Origin: Halococcus sediminicola
Lineage (GTDB): Archaea; Halobacteriota; Halobacteria; Halobacteriales; Halococcaceae
NCBI RefSeq assembly: GCF_000755245.1
Contig: NZ_BBMP01000026.1
Coordinates: forward strand, 248,001-312,000
Length of the DNA: 64,000 nucleotides
Reading direction: 5' to 3'
In this document: positions 52,948 through 62,608 of the stretch, one piece after another
How the letters are laid out: each line of letters opens with the position of its first letter
Position numbering within the stretch: the first letter of the stretch is position 1
Program-made: the position numbers and the translations under genes
Notes under the pieces: model-generated
Told to the model about the DNA's origin: nothing
The model's database searches: none
The model's input: only the letters and a program-made list of their open reading frames with translations

Positions 52948-54002
52948 AGCGCGTGCACCTCCCGGCGGCGAAGCAGGTAGAGGAAGAAGGGCGCGCCGAC
53001 CGCCGCCGTCACGATTCCCACGGGGAGTTCGGCGGGTCCCGACCGGGCGAGCGTGTCGGCGGCGACGAGGAAGACGCCGCCCGCGAGCGCGCTCGTCGGG
53101 AGCAGGATACGATGATCGGGACCGACGAGCAGGCGCATCACGTGGGGGACGACGAGTCCGACGAAGCCGATGACGCCCGAGACGGCGACGGCGGCGGCGG
53201 TCAGCACACTCGAGAGGGCCAACAGGATGCGCTTGCTGTGCTCGACCTCGATGCCGAGCGAGTGAGCCTCGTTCTCACCCAGTAGTAGGACGTTGAGGTC
53301 GCGCGCGTAGGCGGCGAGCACGGCGAACACGACCAGCGCGACCGGCAGCGTCGTGACGACGTCGCCCCAACTCGCGTTGTGGAGGTGGCCCATCAGCCAG
53401 AACGTCACCCGTTTGAGGCTCTCGCCGGCGTTGACGAGCAGATAGGAGATGACGGCCCCCAGAAACGTCTGGATCGCGACACCTGCAAGAAGGAGGGTTG
53501 CGACTGGCGTCTTCCCACTCTCGGTGGCGATGAGATACACCCCGAAGGCCGCGACGAGCGCGCCGGCGAAGGCCGCGCCCTGGAGACCGAGCGCGAACGG
53601 CACGGTAATCGGAAGGACGATCCACGCGACCGCGCCCGTGGCCGCCCCCGTCGAGACGCCGATGATGGAGGGGTCAGCCATCGGATTGCGGAAAAATCCC
53701 TGCATCACCGTCCCAGAAGCGCCGAGGGCAAAGCCGACGACCGCCGCGAGCGCGATGCGCGGCAGGCGGATCTCCATGACGATGGTACGTGCGGTCGCGG
53801 GAACCGTGAACGAAAGCGAGGGCAGGGCATCGAGAATCACCCGCGCCACGACCTCGTATCGGATGCCGACCGGCCCAAGCGTCGCGCTCCCGAGGACCGT
53901 CACGACGAGCGCGAGCGACAGGCCGGCCGACCACGCGAGCGTGCGCGAGCCGGTGGTTCTGGGGGCGTCCGTTCTCGTAACTGTGGACGCCTCGCTGTCC
54001 AT
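52944..54002 (-). CDS. btuC: Cobalamin (or heme/siderophore) ABC transporter permease
   Basis: A 352-residue FecCD/BtuC-family permease with about ten helices. Family blocks: [84 protein letters not shown] and [21 protein letters not shown]. Start chosen at ATG 54002 (MDSEASTVT), 57 bp from the divergent binding-protein gene. First gene of a two-gene transcript with btuD. Confidence 0.92.
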   Translation of the reverse strand: MDSEASTVTRTDAPRTTGSRTLAWSAGLSLALVVTVLGSATLGPVGIRYEVVARVILDALPSLSFTVPATARTIVMEIRLPRIALAAVVGFALGASGTVMQGFFRNPMADPSIIGVSTGAATGAVAWIVLPITVPFALGLQGAAFAGALVAAFGVYLIATESGKTPVATLLLAGVAIQTFLGAVISYLLVNAGESLKRVTFWLMGHLHNASWGDVVTTLPVALVVFAVLAAYARDLNVLLLGENEAHSLGIEVEHSKRILLALSSVLTAAAVAVSGVIGFVGLVVPHVMRLLVGPDHRILLPTSALAGGVFLVAADTLARSGPAELPVGIVTAAVGAPFFLYLLRRREVHAL

Positions 54003-54025
54003 GACACCAACTGCGATTGGGTTAG

Positions 54026-54037
54026 ATAAATATTTAT
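54026..54037. promoter_or_regulatory. Palindromic TATA box shared by divergent btuF and btuCD
   Basis: ATAAATATTTAT is a perfect 12-bp palindrome. Its centre lies about 28-30 nt from both start codons (54060 plus, 54002 minus), the TATA spacing of leaderless transcripts in both directions. A single TBP site would thus serve both promoters. Confidence 0.7.
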
Positions 54038-54059
54038 TGCATAGGGTCGCACGGCCGGT

Positions 54060-55298
54060 ATGTTCACGAAGGCTGCGAGCGCGGCGATGGTACTGCTGGT
54101 CGTGGTCGCCGGCGTCGGGCCGGCTGCGGCGACGGCCGAGATGGGTTCCCAGCCCGCACAGACCGCGGACTGTTCGTTCCCGGTGACGGCGACCGACGCC
54201 ACGGGAACCGAAGTGACCGTTGAGGACGAACCACAGAAGGTGGTCGCGCTCGGGGCGAGCACCGCACAGACGCTGTGGGACATCGGTGCGAAGGAGAAGG
54301 TCGTCGGGATACCGGTCAATCCCACCACGGCGTACCTGAACGGGTCGACCGAGCGGACGGACATCTATCAGGCCGACGAGTTCTCCGTGGCCACCGAGGA
54401 GGTCGTGGGTCTCGAACCCGACCTCGTGCTCGCACCGAGCGTCATCCCAAACGAGTCGGTCGCAGCGCTGCGCGATGCGGGACTCACAGTATATAAATTC
54501 GAGTTCGGCAATTCGCTGTCGGGTATCTACGAGAAGACCAATCAGACGGGTAAACTCGTCGGCGCGTGTGAGGGCGCGCGCGAGACGGTCGAAGCGACCA
54601 AGACACGTGTGAACGCCATCGAACAGGCCATCGAGGGCGAGGAGCGCCCCAGTGTGCTCTACGCACAGGGTGGCGGCTTCGTCGCCGGTAATGGCACGTT
54701 CATTCACGAGATCATCGAGGCCGCGGGCGGCGAGAATCTCGCGGCGGACGTCGGCATCGAGGGCTACGAGCGAATCAGCAACGAGACCGTCGCCGCGCAG
54801 GACCCCGACTGGATCATCGCCTCCGACGCCTCGCTCGTCCCCGCGGGCGAACCGTACGCGAGCACGACGGCACTGCGGGAGGATCAGGTTATCGCGCTCA
54901 ACACGACGCTGCTCAGCCAGCCCGCACCCAGAGTCGTGATTCCGATGACCGAAATCGCCCGCAATCTCCATCCCGAAGCGATGCAGCGGGCGAATCTGAG
55001 CAACACGACCACCATTGAACAAGTTGTGGAGGACAACAGTAGCAACGCGAGCGCCACGAGCGCCGAAACCGGTACCGCAGTCGCAACCGACGGTGGGACG
55101 CCCGCTGACGAACCCACTGCCGACGAAACCGAACGCGACGAGAACACCGTCGATAACGCCGGCAGCGGGGCAACCGGCGAGACGACTGGCACCGCGACGG
55201 GCGGAACCGAGACGAGTTCGGGTAGCGGTCCCGGCTTCGGGGTCTGGGCGGCGGTCGTTGCACTCCTCGGCGCGGCGCTGCTCGCCCGGCGGACGTAG
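54060..55298 (+). CDS. btuF: Cobalamin-type ABC substrate-binding protein with PGF-CTERM anchor
   Basis: A 412-residue protein. A Sec signal (about 1-25) with no lipobox is followed by a helical-backbone metal/cobalamin-binding domain ([55 protein letters not shown]). A Thr/Glu/Gly-rich linker (about 325-385) and a PGF-CTERM tail ([14 protein letters not shown]...ARRT) end the protein. It is thus anchored at its C-terminus by archaeosortase rather than by an N-terminal lipid. Divergent from btuCD with one shared TATA box. Ligand may be cobalamin, heme or another chelate. Confidence 0.9.
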   Translation: MFTKAASAAMVLLVVVAGVGPAAATAEMGSQPAQTADCSFPVTATDATGTEVTVEDEPQKVVALGASTAQTLWDIGAKEKVVGIPVNPTTAYLNGSTERTDIYQADEFSVATEEVVGLEPDLVLAPSVIPNESVAALRDAGLTVYKFEFGNSLSGIYEKTNQTGKLVGACEGARETVEATKTRVNAIEQAIEGEERPSVLYAQGGGFVAGNGTFIHEIIEAAGGENLAADVGIEGYERISNETVAAQDPDWIIASDASLVPAGEPYASTTALREDQVIALNTTLLSQPAPRVVIPMTEIARNLHPEAMQRANLSNTTTIEQVVEDNSSNASATSAETGTAVATDGGTPADEPTADETERDENTVDNAGSGATGETTGTATGGTETSSGSGPGFGVWAAVVALLGAALLARRT

Positions 55299-55343
55299 GG
55301 GCGTGTAGCAAGCGGTTTATCCGCCGGGCGGCGAACTCGAGAT

Positions 55344-55622
55344 ATGGTCGAGAACGTCATCTGGCCGGCCTACCTCGACGCCGAGTTGAGCCGCAACGAG
55401 GGCCGGCGCGTGCCCCGCACCGTCGCCGTCCCGGAGCCGACCGTCGACGAGATCGCGCGCGCGGCCGGACAGGTCGGCTACGATGTCGCCATCGAACGCG
55501 AGAAGACGTATCCGCGCGAGTATTCCCCACGGGGTCGGGTGCTCGTCAAGGACGCCGACGACGACGGCAAATCCGACCTCCTCCAGGCCATCGCGGCCTA
55601 CGTCAGCGCGATCCGGGAATGA
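55344..55622 (+). CDS. srp19: Signal recognition particle protein SRP19
   Basis: A 92-residue protein matching archaeal SRP19: [20 protein letters not shown] at the start, [17 protein letters not shown] in the middle. It binds 7S RNA and promotes SRP54 assembly for membrane protein targeting. The Gar1 gene starts inside its stop (ATGA). Confidence 0.93.
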   Translation: MVENVIWPAYLDAELSRNEGRRVPRTVAVPEPTVDEIARAAGQVGYDVAIEREKTYPREYSPRGRVLVKDADDDGKSDLLQAIAAYVSAIRE

Positions 55623-55840
55623 AACGCGCCGGCGAGGTCGTCGGCGTCGCACAGGGGATGGCCATCGTGCGCACGCCCGACGAGAGCCATCCCACCATCG
55701 GGACGCGACTGCTCGAACAGGACCTCTCGACCGCGGGGCAGGTGGTCGACGTGTTCGGTCCCGTCGAGCGGCCGTTTCTCGCCGTCGACACCACGAACGG
55801 CCCGGCGGCGCTGCTCGGCGCACGCCTGTACAGCGACTGA
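55619..55840 (+). CDS. gar1: H/ACA RNP protein Gar1
   Basis: A 73-residue Gar1/Naf1-like beta-barrel protein: [37 protein letters not shown]. Gar1 supports pseudouridylation by Cbf5 in H/ACA RNPs. ATGA overlap with srp19 indicates a two-gene operon, an arrangement known in haloarchaea. Confidence 0.9.
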   Translation: MKRAGEVVGVAQGMAIVRTPDESHPTIGTRLLEQDLSTAGQVVDVFGPVERPFLAVDTTNGPAALLGARLYSD

Positions 55841-55847
55841 TTCGTTC

Positions 55848-56714
55848 TCACCAGCGCCAGCGCCCGGAGTCGCCCGAAGAATCGAGTAGGTTCGGGGACT
55901 CGAGCGGTTCGCCGTCGGGGTCGAGATGGCCCGAGCGCCCGGCGAGGACGACGTTGACGACCGCGCCGAAGAGGAGGACCGAACAGCTGTAGTACAGCCA
56001 GATGAGCACGAGCAGGACCCCGCCGACGACGCCGTAGGCGGCGTACTGGCCGGCGTAGGCGACGTAGAACTGGAAGACGAACTCCGTGACCGTCCAGCCG
56101 AGTGCGGCGAGCACAGTACCGGGAACGACTTCGAGCAGCGAGAGGTCGACGTCGGGCACGAAGTAATACAGAGGGAGGAAGGCCACGAAGAGACCGACGA
56201 CCAGTAGGGGCGCGCTGAAGCGCTCAACGGATGGAAAGAGCGGGACGAGTGCGAGCACGCCGCCGGTGAGCACGATCGCGCCGACCGCGAGACCAACTGC
56301 CGCGAGGACGATGACTGCGTCCCGGAGCTGTTTGGGCAACGATTTGGCTTCACGCACGCCGTAGACCGCGTCGAAAGCGATGTCGAGGCCGCGAAAGAGC
56401 TTGAGCGCACTCCAGAGCAGGGTGAGCAGCCCGAGCGCCGAGGCTCCCGTCTGGCCGGACGGGTCGGTGAGCACGTCGGCGAGCACCTCGCGCGCGCTGT
56501 CGGTGAGTACCGATTCGAGCAGGCTCGTGACCTGCTGGGCGAACGCCTCGCCGCCGACGACCGAGGCGGTGATGAACGCGAGGATAAAGAGTGGGATCAG
56601 CGAGAGGAAGGCGTAGAAGGCGAGGCTGCCCGCCATGAAGGTGAGGTGGTTTTCGGTCGTTTCGGCGACCATCGCCCGGAGGATGGCGACCGGTCGCGAC
56701 GAGCGGAAACTCAT
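55848..56714 (-). CDS. YihY/BrkB-family membrane protein
   Basis: A 288-residue protein with six helices and the YihY pattern: SLAFYAFLSLIPLFILAF, LLTLLWSALKLFRGLDIAFDAVYGVREAK, YVAYAGQYAAYGVVGGVLLVLIWLYYSCSVLLFGAVVN. It was once called RNase BN by error; its function (perhaps transport) is unknown. Convergent with gar1. Confidence 0.9.
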   Translation of the reverse strand: MSFRSSRPVAILRAMVAETTENHLTFMAGSLAFYAFLSLIPLFILAFITASVVGGEAFAQQVTSLLESVLTDSAREVLADVLTDPSGQTGASALGLLTLLWSALKLFRGLDIAFDAVYGVREAKSLPKQLRDAVIVLAAVGLAVGAIVLTGGVLALVPLFPSVERFSAPLLVVGLFVAFLPLYYFVPDVDLSLLEVVPGTVLAALGWTVTEFVFQFYVAYAGQYAAYGVVGGVLLVLIWLYYSCSVLLFGAVVNVVLAGRSGHLDPDGEPLESPNLLDSSGDSGRWRW

Positions 56715-56807
56715 AGAGGGGTTTCCCGAACGAGGGGACGCGAACGCCTAACTCTTCGCCTTCGTCGACAACGAAACCCCGAAGGCCGCGCCCCAAATTG
56801 AGGACGC

Positions 56808-57830
56808 ATGCACCAGCGCACGCGGGTGGGCGCGGCCGGCGCGGCCACGGTCGTCGTCTTTCTTCTGGTCCAACTCGGCGCGGTCGCGCTCGCCGGTCCC
56901 TTCGAGAGCGCCGGCTATCGCGCCGTCGAGAATCCCTCGAACCCGGCCAACAGCATCGCCTACGTGGGCGCGATCCTCGTGGCGACCGCGGGGATGCTTG
57001 CGGTCATCAAGTTCGGCGTCGAGTGGCTCCTCCGCGGGTTCGTCATCCTCTCGAGTGGACTCATCTCGCTGTACGTCTTTTCGGTGCTCGCGCCTCCCGT
57101 TCTCATCACCGTCGGTGGCGTCGCTTTCAACCCACTGGCGGTCGGCCCGGCCGCGCTGCTCGCGCTCGCCCTACTGGTCTATCCCGAGTGGTACGTCATC
57201 GACGCCGCCGGCGTCGTCATGGGCGCTGGCGCGGCCGGGATTTTCGGCATCAGTTTCGGTCTCCTCCCCGCAATCGTCCTCCTCGCCGTGCTCGCCATCT
57301 ACGACGCCATCTCCGTCTACGGCACCGAGCACATGCTCACGCTCGCCGACGGCGTGATGGATCTCAAATTGCCCGTGGTGCTGGTGATTCCGCTCACCCT
57401 CTCCTACTCGTTTCTCGACGATACGCCGGCGACCGAGGGAAGCGAGGCCGACGAACCGGTCGAAGCCGACGGCGGTAGTGGAGCGGGGGACAACGGCGAG
57501 ACGAGCACCGACCGACCCGACGCCGCCGAGCGGGACGTCTTCTTCGTCGGACTGGGTGACGCGGTGATGCCGGCCGTGTTGGTCGCGAGCGCCGCCGTCT
57601 TCGCACCCGCTGACTCCCTCGTTCAGGGATTCGCGCTCTCGTTGCCGGCGCTCACGGCGATGATCGGCACCGTCTGCGGTCTCGTTGTCCTCCTGTGGCT
57701 CGTCATGAAGGGTCGCGCCCACGCCGGTCTTCCACTGCTCAATGGTGGCGCAATCGGTGGCTATCTCCTCGGCGCGCTCGCCTCGGGGATTTCGTTGGTG
57801 AACGCGCTCGGACTCGGGCCGTATCTTTGA
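56808..57830 (+). CDS. Presenilin-like intramembrane aspartyl protease (PSH)
   Basis: A 340-residue polytopic protein with about nine helices. The two catalytic aspartates lie in YDAISVYG (YD motif) and GLGDAVMPAV (GxGD motif), and a PxL-type motif is seen in GLPLLNGGA near the end. Between them is a 60-residue acidic, disordered cytoplasmic loop (EADEPVEADGGSGAGDNGE). This is the archaeal presenilin/signal-peptide-peptidase homologue that cleaves transmembrane segments. Confidence 0.92.
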   Translation: MHQRTRVGAAGAATVVVFLLVQLGAVALAGPFESAGYRAVENPSNPANSIAYVGAILVATAGMLAVIKFGVEWLLRGFVILSSGLISLYVFSVLAPPVLITVGGVAFNPLAVGPAALLALALLVYPEWYVIDAAGVVMGAGAAGIFGISFGLLPAIVLLAVLAIYDAISVYGTEHMLTLADGVMDLKLPVVLVIPLTLSYSFLDDTPATEGSEADEPVEADGGSGAGDNGETSTDRPDAAERDVFFVGLGDAVMPAVLVASAAVFAPADSLVQGFALSLPALTAMIGTVCGLVVLLWLVMKGRAHAGLPLLNGGAIGGYLLGALASGISLVNALGLGPYL

Positions 57831-57844
57831 ATCGGCTCCTCAGC

Positions 57845-59293
57845 CTACTCGCCCGGCGGGTAGGCGTCCTGCCACGGACGGACGCGTTCGAGCGCCGCGC
57901 TCGCGGCGAGCACCGTCTCCTCGGCGTGTCGGCGACCGACGATCTGGAGTCCGACTGGCAGCCCATCGACGAATCCTGCGGGTATCGACGCGACCGGATG
58001 GCCGGTGAGATTGAACGGCCACGTGAGACACCAATCCACTACTGGATTGGCGACCGATTCGCCGTCGATCTCTGCGGGCCCATCCCGACCGTGCGCGAAC
58101 GGCGGGACTGCGGCGGTCGCGCTCACGAGCAGGTCGTGATCGGCGAAAACCGACTCGACGGCGTCGTAGAAGGCGGTTCGTGGACGGTCGGCCCGTTTGT
58201 AGCCGAGCGCATCGGAGTCCTCGCCGATAGAGACCAAGGTCGCCGTCGAGGACATGAGTTTCTCGCGATCGCCCTCGTCGATTTTCCCGTCGGCTTCGAG
58301 ACCGTCGACTAGCGCGGCGAACAGGACAGTAGTTTGTTGGGTGAACGCATATCGGAGATCCGATAGGGAACCCTCGTAGGGTGGATCAGTCTGTTCGACA
58401 GTTTCAACGACACCCACGAGGTCCTCGGTCGCGTCGTCGAGCACATCGCGGACGCGCTCGGCGACGTCGAACAGCCCGAGGTCGGGGCTGTACGCCACAC
58501 TCAGTTCGTCGGTCGACCGCTCCGTGGCCGCGCGGTAGCTGGTGTCGGATGCGGGCAGGCTGTGCGGGTCGCTCGGGTGCGGACCGGAAAAGACGTCGAG
58601 CGCGAGCGCGGCGTCCTCGACCGTGCGCGCGAGCGGGCCGGTGCTCGAAAACGGTGTCGCCATGCCGAACGCATCCGGACGAAGGGCGTTCGGTACCCGC
58701 CCGAAGGATGGTTTGATGCCGTAGACGCCACAGCAGGCGGCCGGAATCCGAATCGAACCGCCAGTATCGGAGCCCTGTGCGAACGCCGCCAGCCCGTCGG
58801 CGACCGCCGCCGCGCTCCCGCCCGACGAACCCCCTGAGGTTCGCTCGGGGTCGAACGGTGTCCCCGTCCGTCCATGCAGCGGGTTCTCGGTGACGAGTTT
58901 GTGCCCGAACTCAGGAGCGTTGGTCGTTCCGAGGACGATCGCGCCGGCCGCTTCGAGCCGTTCAGTGGCGACCGCACTTTCTTCGGGAATGAACTCGCCG
59001 ACGGCCGCCGATCCCATCGTCGCCGGGACGCCAGCCTTGAACCCGAACAGATCCTTGAGCGCGACCGGTACGCCCGCGAGCGGGCCGGGATCCTCGCCAC
59101 GGTCTATCGCCGCTTCGATCTCCCGTGCGCGCTCGCGTGCGTCCTTTTCGATGACCGTAACGTAGGCGTTCGTCAGGTCGTTGCGCGCGGCGATGCGCTC
59201 CAGATAGGCATCCACGACGGTGACCGGCGACCGTTCCCCATCTCGAATCTCCCCTGCGAGCCTTGCCGCCGACGCGAACGGAATCTCGGCCAT
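57845..59293 (-). CDS. Amidase (amidase-signature family)
   Basis: A 482-residue protein with the Ser-cisSer-Lys triad motifs: VALKDLFGFKAG (Lys), GRTGTPFDPERTSGGSSGGSAAAVADGL and QGSDTGGSIRIPAACCG (nucleophile Ser), then YGIKPSFGRVP. It hydrolyses an amide bond; similarity to GatA exists, but no gatB/gatC genes are near, so a stand-alone amidase is more likely. An OCD-family gene lies upstream on the same strand (54-nt gap). Confidence 0.88.
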   Translation of the reverse strand: MAEIPFASAARLAGEIRDGERSPVTVVDAYLERIAARNDLTNAYVTVIEKDARERAREIEAAIDRGEDPGPLAGVPVALKDLFGFKAGVPATMGSAAVGEFIPEESAVATERLEAAGAIVLGTTNAPEFGHKLVTENPLHGRTGTPFDPERTSGGSSGGSAAAVADGLAAFAQGSDTGGSIRIPAACCGVYGIKPSFGRVPNALRPDAFGMATPFSSTGPLARTVEDAALALDVFSGPHPSDPHSLPASDTSYRAATERSTDELSVAYSPDLGLFDVAERVRDVLDDATEDLVGVVETVEQTDPPYEGSLSDLRYAFTQQTTVLFAALVDGLEADGKIDEGDREKLMSSTATLVSIGEDSDALGYKRADRPRTAFYDAVESVFADHDLLVSATAAVPPFAHGRDGPAEIDGESVANPVVDWCLTWPFNLTGHPVASIPAGFVDGLPVGLQIVGRRHAEETVLAASAALERVRPWQDAYPPGE

Positions 59294-59347
59294 ATCGATT
59301 CCTCTCGTGCGGGTGTGTTGGCTCTTTCCCCGCGAATCGACGGGTGT

Positions 59348-60358
59348 TCACTCCCCGGTGAGCGCCTCGCTCGCGGGCGCGAACTCGATTTCGGTCCCCA
59401 AATTCTGCTTGCGCGCCTTCTCGTAGAGCATGTGGGCGGCGGCGACGGTCTCGATGCCGGTTCCTCCCGAGTCGAAGACCGTGATTTCGTCGTCCGATTC
59501 GCGGCCCGCTACCTCGCCCGCAACGACATTCCCGAGTTCGCCGTGGATGTCGTCTTCGCTCACGACACCCTCCTCGACGGCGTTGATGAACGAGCCGGCG
59601 TCGTCCATGACGCGCTCGCGCAGGTCGGGGACGTACGTCGCGCGCTCGATGGTTCTCGCGTCGAGTTCGTGCTTTTCGGGATGGTACTGGCCCATCGCGG
59701 TCACGTGGGTACCGTCTTCGAGCACCTCGCCGTCGAAGACTGGTTCGGAGCTATTCGTGGCGGTGATGACCACGTCCGCACCCTCGACGGCGGCGGCGCT
59801 CGAAGCGACGGCCGCGACGCCCGCATCGAGGGTCTTGTTCATCGACGCGGCGAAGCTCTCGCGGTGCTCGGCGGTCGGCGAGTAGATGCTGACGGTCTCG
59901 AACTCCCGCACCGTCGCCGCAGCCCGAAGCTGGCCCCGTGCCTGCGCGCCGCTGCCGATGACTGCGAGCGTCGCCGCGTCCTCGCGTGCGAGTGCATCGA
60001 CGCCGACCGCACCCGTCGCACCCGTCTTGAAGGGGTTCAGGCTCGCGCCGTCGAGCAGCGCGAGCGGCCGTCCGGACTGCGAATCGAACAGCGGGAGTAT
60101 GAAGTGGGCGTCTTCGGCACCGAAACCCGCTGCATACGTGTACCCGCCCATCGCGCCCGTCTCGGGGAGGATGGCGCTGTAGCCCGTGAGCATTCCTGGA
60201 GGGTTCTCGTTCGTGAGCTTCGTTCGCGGGGCCGCGGGTGCGCCCTGCCCGCGCTGGCGATAGCCCTCACGGACCGCCTCGATGTACTCTTCGGGGGTTG
60301 CGAGTCCGGCACACTCCGCACTCGTCAGAAACAGCGTTCCGTCGGTGGCATCGGCCAT
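59348..60358 (-). CDS. Ornithine cyclodeaminase / alanine dehydrogenase family protein
   Basis: A 336-residue mu-crystallin-type protein with the NAD(P)-binding motif ATLAVIGSGAQARGQLRAAATV, TGATGAVGVDALAREDA and ADVVITATNSSEPVF. It catalyses NAD(P)-linked deamination or imine reduction of an amino acid; ornithine, alanine or a pyrroline substrate are all possible. It may form an operon with the amidase gene that follows. Confidence 0.88.
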   Translation of the reverse strand: MADATDGTLFLTSAECAGLATPEEYIEAVREGYRQRGQGAPAAPRTKLTNENPPGMLTGYSAILPETGAMGGYTYAAGFGAEDAHFILPLFDSQSGRPLALLDGASLNPFKTGATGAVGVDALAREDAATLAVIGSGAQARGQLRAAATVREFETVSIYSPTAEHRESFAASMNKTLDAGVAAVASSAAAVEGADVVITATNSSEPVFDGEVLEDGTHVTAMGQYHPEKHELDARTIERATYVPDLRERVMDDAGSFINAVEEGVVSEDDIHGELGNVVAGEVAGRESDDEITVFDSGGTGIETVAAAHMLYEKARKQNLGTEIEFAPASEALTGE

Positions 60359-60427
60359 ACTCGAAGAAGGTGGGGCGAGCGCTTATGACTGGTGGCTCGC
60401 GGGAGAAGAGAAACGGGAGTGAGGCAA

Positions 60428-60643
60428 TCAGTCGGCGGAGTTGAATTTCTGGGGTTCGGGACACGGCGCGGGCGTCGCGCCGGGCGACCTGACGAACATG
60501 CCGTGACCGATGAGCGCGACCGCGACCGCGGCCGCGAACGGGACGGCGAGAGTAAGCGAGACGCCGAGCACGGCGAGAACGGTGGTGATGCCGCCCAGGG
60601 CGAGCGGGATGAGACCGAGCACGAGATCGTAGTAGTGAGCCAT
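60428..60643 (-). CDS. Small two-helix membrane protein
   Basis: A 71-residue protein (MAHYYDLVLGLIPLALGGI) with two helices (about 7-27 and 31-50) and a Pro-rich cytoplasmic tail (RSPGATPAPCPEPQKFNSAD). The pattern matches small haloarchaeal membrane proteins of unknown function. The start lies in an AT-rich promoter stretch. Confidence 0.7.
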   Translation of the reverse strand: MAHYYDLVLGLIPLALGGITTVLAVLGVSLTLAVPFAAAVAVALIGHGMFVRSPGATPAPCPEPQKFNSAD

Positions 60644-60732
60644 TATACACCATTGTATGGGAGTGCTACTGATAAGTGTTTCCCATAGGTGGGGTGTGGG
60701 CGAGGGATATCGACGCGACTATTCACTGAATG

Positions 60733-60744
60733 CTTATCTATAAG
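60733..60744. promoter_or_regulatory. Short inverted repeat CTTAT-CT-ATAAG in a 229-bp gene-free gap
   Basis: Located between the small membrane protein start (60643) and the DUF3054 stop (60873), in an AT-rich block that also has TTATCTATAAG as a TATA-like sequence. It is 90 nt upstream of the small-gene ATG. Nothing else is seen in this gap. Confidence 0.3.
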
Positions 60745-60872
60745 TTATGGATGGGCAACTACGCCTACGGACGCTCTACACCCAAAAATACCGATAGAAC
60801 GGTCACGATATCGGACAGCGATCGCGTCGGAACGCACGACCGTTGGGAGCGCACGTCCCGTTCGAGCGCCTC

Positions 60873-61292
60873 TCAGGCGCGCCCGAGATAGCCGACGGCC
60901 GCGCGCCACGGCACGAGCAGGGCGAGACCGACGCCGAGCGAGACGAGCATGAACGTCACCGCGAAGTCACCGTGAAAGATGGCAGTGGCGCGCAGCGCCT
61001 GTCCGACGAGCACCGCGCCGACCCACGCGAGCGCGGTCCGGGTGACGGCGTTTCGGAGCGACCGATAGATCTCCGGTGCGTACACGCCGGCGGGCACGGA
61101 CGCGACCGCCCAGCCGATGAGAAACGGGAGTGCGGTGCCGACGACCCGCCCCGGTTGGGCGAGGAGATCGTAGCCGTGCTGGAGTTCGCCGAGGGCGACG
61201 AAGAGGACTATCAGCGCCACGTCACCGAGGGCGACGGCGAGCGTCCGCGGCGAGGCGTCGACGTGCGTCCGGAGCGAAGCGACGGCACTCAT
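60873..61292 (-). CDS. DUF3054 family membrane protein
   Basis: A 139-residue protein with four helices and the DUF3054 pattern: LALGDVALIVLFVALGELQHG near the start, PFLIGWAVASVPAGVY, ALAWVGAVLVGQALRAT and SLGVGLALLVPWRAAV. Family of unknown function, common in haloarchaea and actinobacteria. Confidence 0.85.
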   Translation of the reverse strand: MSAVASLRTHVDASPRTLAVALGDVALIVLFVALGELQHGYDLLAQPGRVVGTALPFLIGWAVASVPAGVYAPEIYRSLRNAVTRTALAWVGAVLVGQALRATAIFHGDFAVTFMLVSLGVGLALLVPWRAAVGYLGRA

Positions 61293-61331
61293 GGCCTCCC
61301 ATCGGTACGCGAGCGGTATGTACGAATCGTT

Positions 61332-61904
61332 TCAGCGCTTGACGCCCGCGACGGTGAAGCCAAAGCCGCGGGCCGGAATCGCCGCATCTAATCCGGTGCG
61401 CTCGACCGCTCCGGCGAGTTCCTCTGGGGTGAAAAACTCTGAATCGAACCCCACGAGATGCTCGCCGGCGGCCAGCGCCTGCCCGCGCACGGTCGCACGG
61501 TCGAACTCCCGGCAGACGAACACGCCGCCCGGGCGAAGGACCCGCTCGGCCTCGGCGAGCGCCCCCGCTTGGTCGGCGACGTGATGGAGCGCATCGACGA
61601 CGACGACCGCGTCCACGCTATCGTCGGCGACCGGCAGCGCCGCACCGTCGCCGCGAACACAGTCGAGTCCGACCCGTCGTGCCTCGGCAAGCATCCCCGC
61701 CGCGGCGTCGATGACCACCCGTTCGGGACTGTCGAGAACCCGCGCCGCGCGTCCCGTGCCGCCGCCGACGTCGAGAACCCGTTCGATATCGCGGTCGGCG
61801 AGGGCGAGTCCCGCCCGGAGCGCGCGCTCGTTGGTCGCGGGCGAGAACCGCTCGTAGTAGCGCGCGAACCGCTCGAAGAGCGCGACGTCCCCCGGCGCGT
61901 GCAT
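61332..61904 (-). CDS. Class I SAM-dependent methyltransferase
   Basis: A 190-residue Methyltransf_11 type protein with SAM motif VLDVGGGTGRAARVLD, acidic VIDAAAGMLAEARR, GDGAALPVADDSVDAVVVVDALHHV and LRPGGVFVCREFDRA. Substrate unknown; small-molecule or quinone-type methylation is typical. Confidence 0.88.
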   Translation of the reverse strand: MHAPGDVALFERFARYYERFSPATNERALRAGLALADRDIERVLDVGGGTGRAARVLDSPERVVIDAAAGMLAEARRVGLDCVRGDGAALPVADDSVDAVVVVDALHHVADQAGALAEAERVLRPGGVFVCREFDRATVRGQALAAGEHLVGFDSEFFTPEELAGAVERTGLDAAIPARGFGFTVAGVKR

Positions 61905-61977
61905 GAGCGCTCTCGTGGCGGGCAGGATTTAAATCGTCCGGCGCAGCGCCTATGCCGATTCGCCGTCGACGAGTGGT

Positions 61978-62532
61978 ATGGAGTACGCGCTCGATGGCTG
62001 GCCGGCTGACGAGCCGACTCTGCGCCTCGACTATCACGACTTCGCCTACGCCGGGAAGTTCGTAATGTCCTCGACCGGCAAGGCCGTCGTCCGCGACCCG
62101 CGTGAAGCGACCGACGGCGAGTGGGACGACGAGATCGTCGCGGCGCTGGCGTTCAACGCGGACCGCACCGACCCCGATACCCTCTGGTTTCGCTACATCA
62201 CCGTGCGCGCCGACCGCCGCGGCGAGGCTCTCGGTCCGCGCCTCGCGATGTTCACGTCCGAAAAAGCGCTCGCCCGTGGCTACGAACGCCTCCGCATCGC
62301 CGTCAACAATCCCTTCGCCTACGAAGCCCTCTACAAGGCTGGATTCGGCTACACGGGCCGAGAGACCGGTCTCGCCGAACTCGTCCTCGAACGCCCCGAC
62401 GAGCGCTCACGGGCGGCCTATCAGGCGGGTCTCGACATCTATCGCGAGCGCGATCTCACCGACGGCGAGAACGAGTTCTTGGAGATGCGAAGCGACGTCG
62501 ACCCGCCATCGGTGCTCGCTGCGCCGGAATGA
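61978..62532 (+). CDS. GNAT-family N-acetyltransferase
   Basis: A 184-residue protein with the GNAT core: [60 protein letters not shown], including the acetyl-CoA loop R-x-x-G-x-A/G-x-G/L. A 35-residue C-terminal extension follows. Substrate cannot be deduced. Confidence 0.83.
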   Translation: MEYALDGWPADEPTLRLDYHDFAYAGKFVMSSTGKAVVRDPREATDGEWDDEIVAALAFNADRTDPDTLWFRYITVRADRRGEALGPRLAMFTSEKALARGYERLRIAVNNPFAYEALYKAGFGYTGRETGLAELVLERPDERSRAAYQAGLDIYRERDLTDGENEFLEMRSDVDPPSVLAAPE

Positions 62533-62608
62533 TCGTTTATTCTTGATCGAGGACGACCAACCATGCGTAGTCGGGGGATTCAAGCGCCATTCCCGCTTAC
62601 GGAGAGCA

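Noticed and set aside
54003-54059. Cobalamin riboswitch upstream of btuF
   Set aside because: The gap is only 57 bp and both transcripts appear leaderless, leaving no room for a riboswitch.
57845-59293. GatA subunit of the tRNA-dependent amidotransferase
   Set aside because: Amidase-signature motifs are shared, but gatB and gatC are absent here and the neighbour is an OCD-family enzyme, so a stand-alone amidase is preferred.
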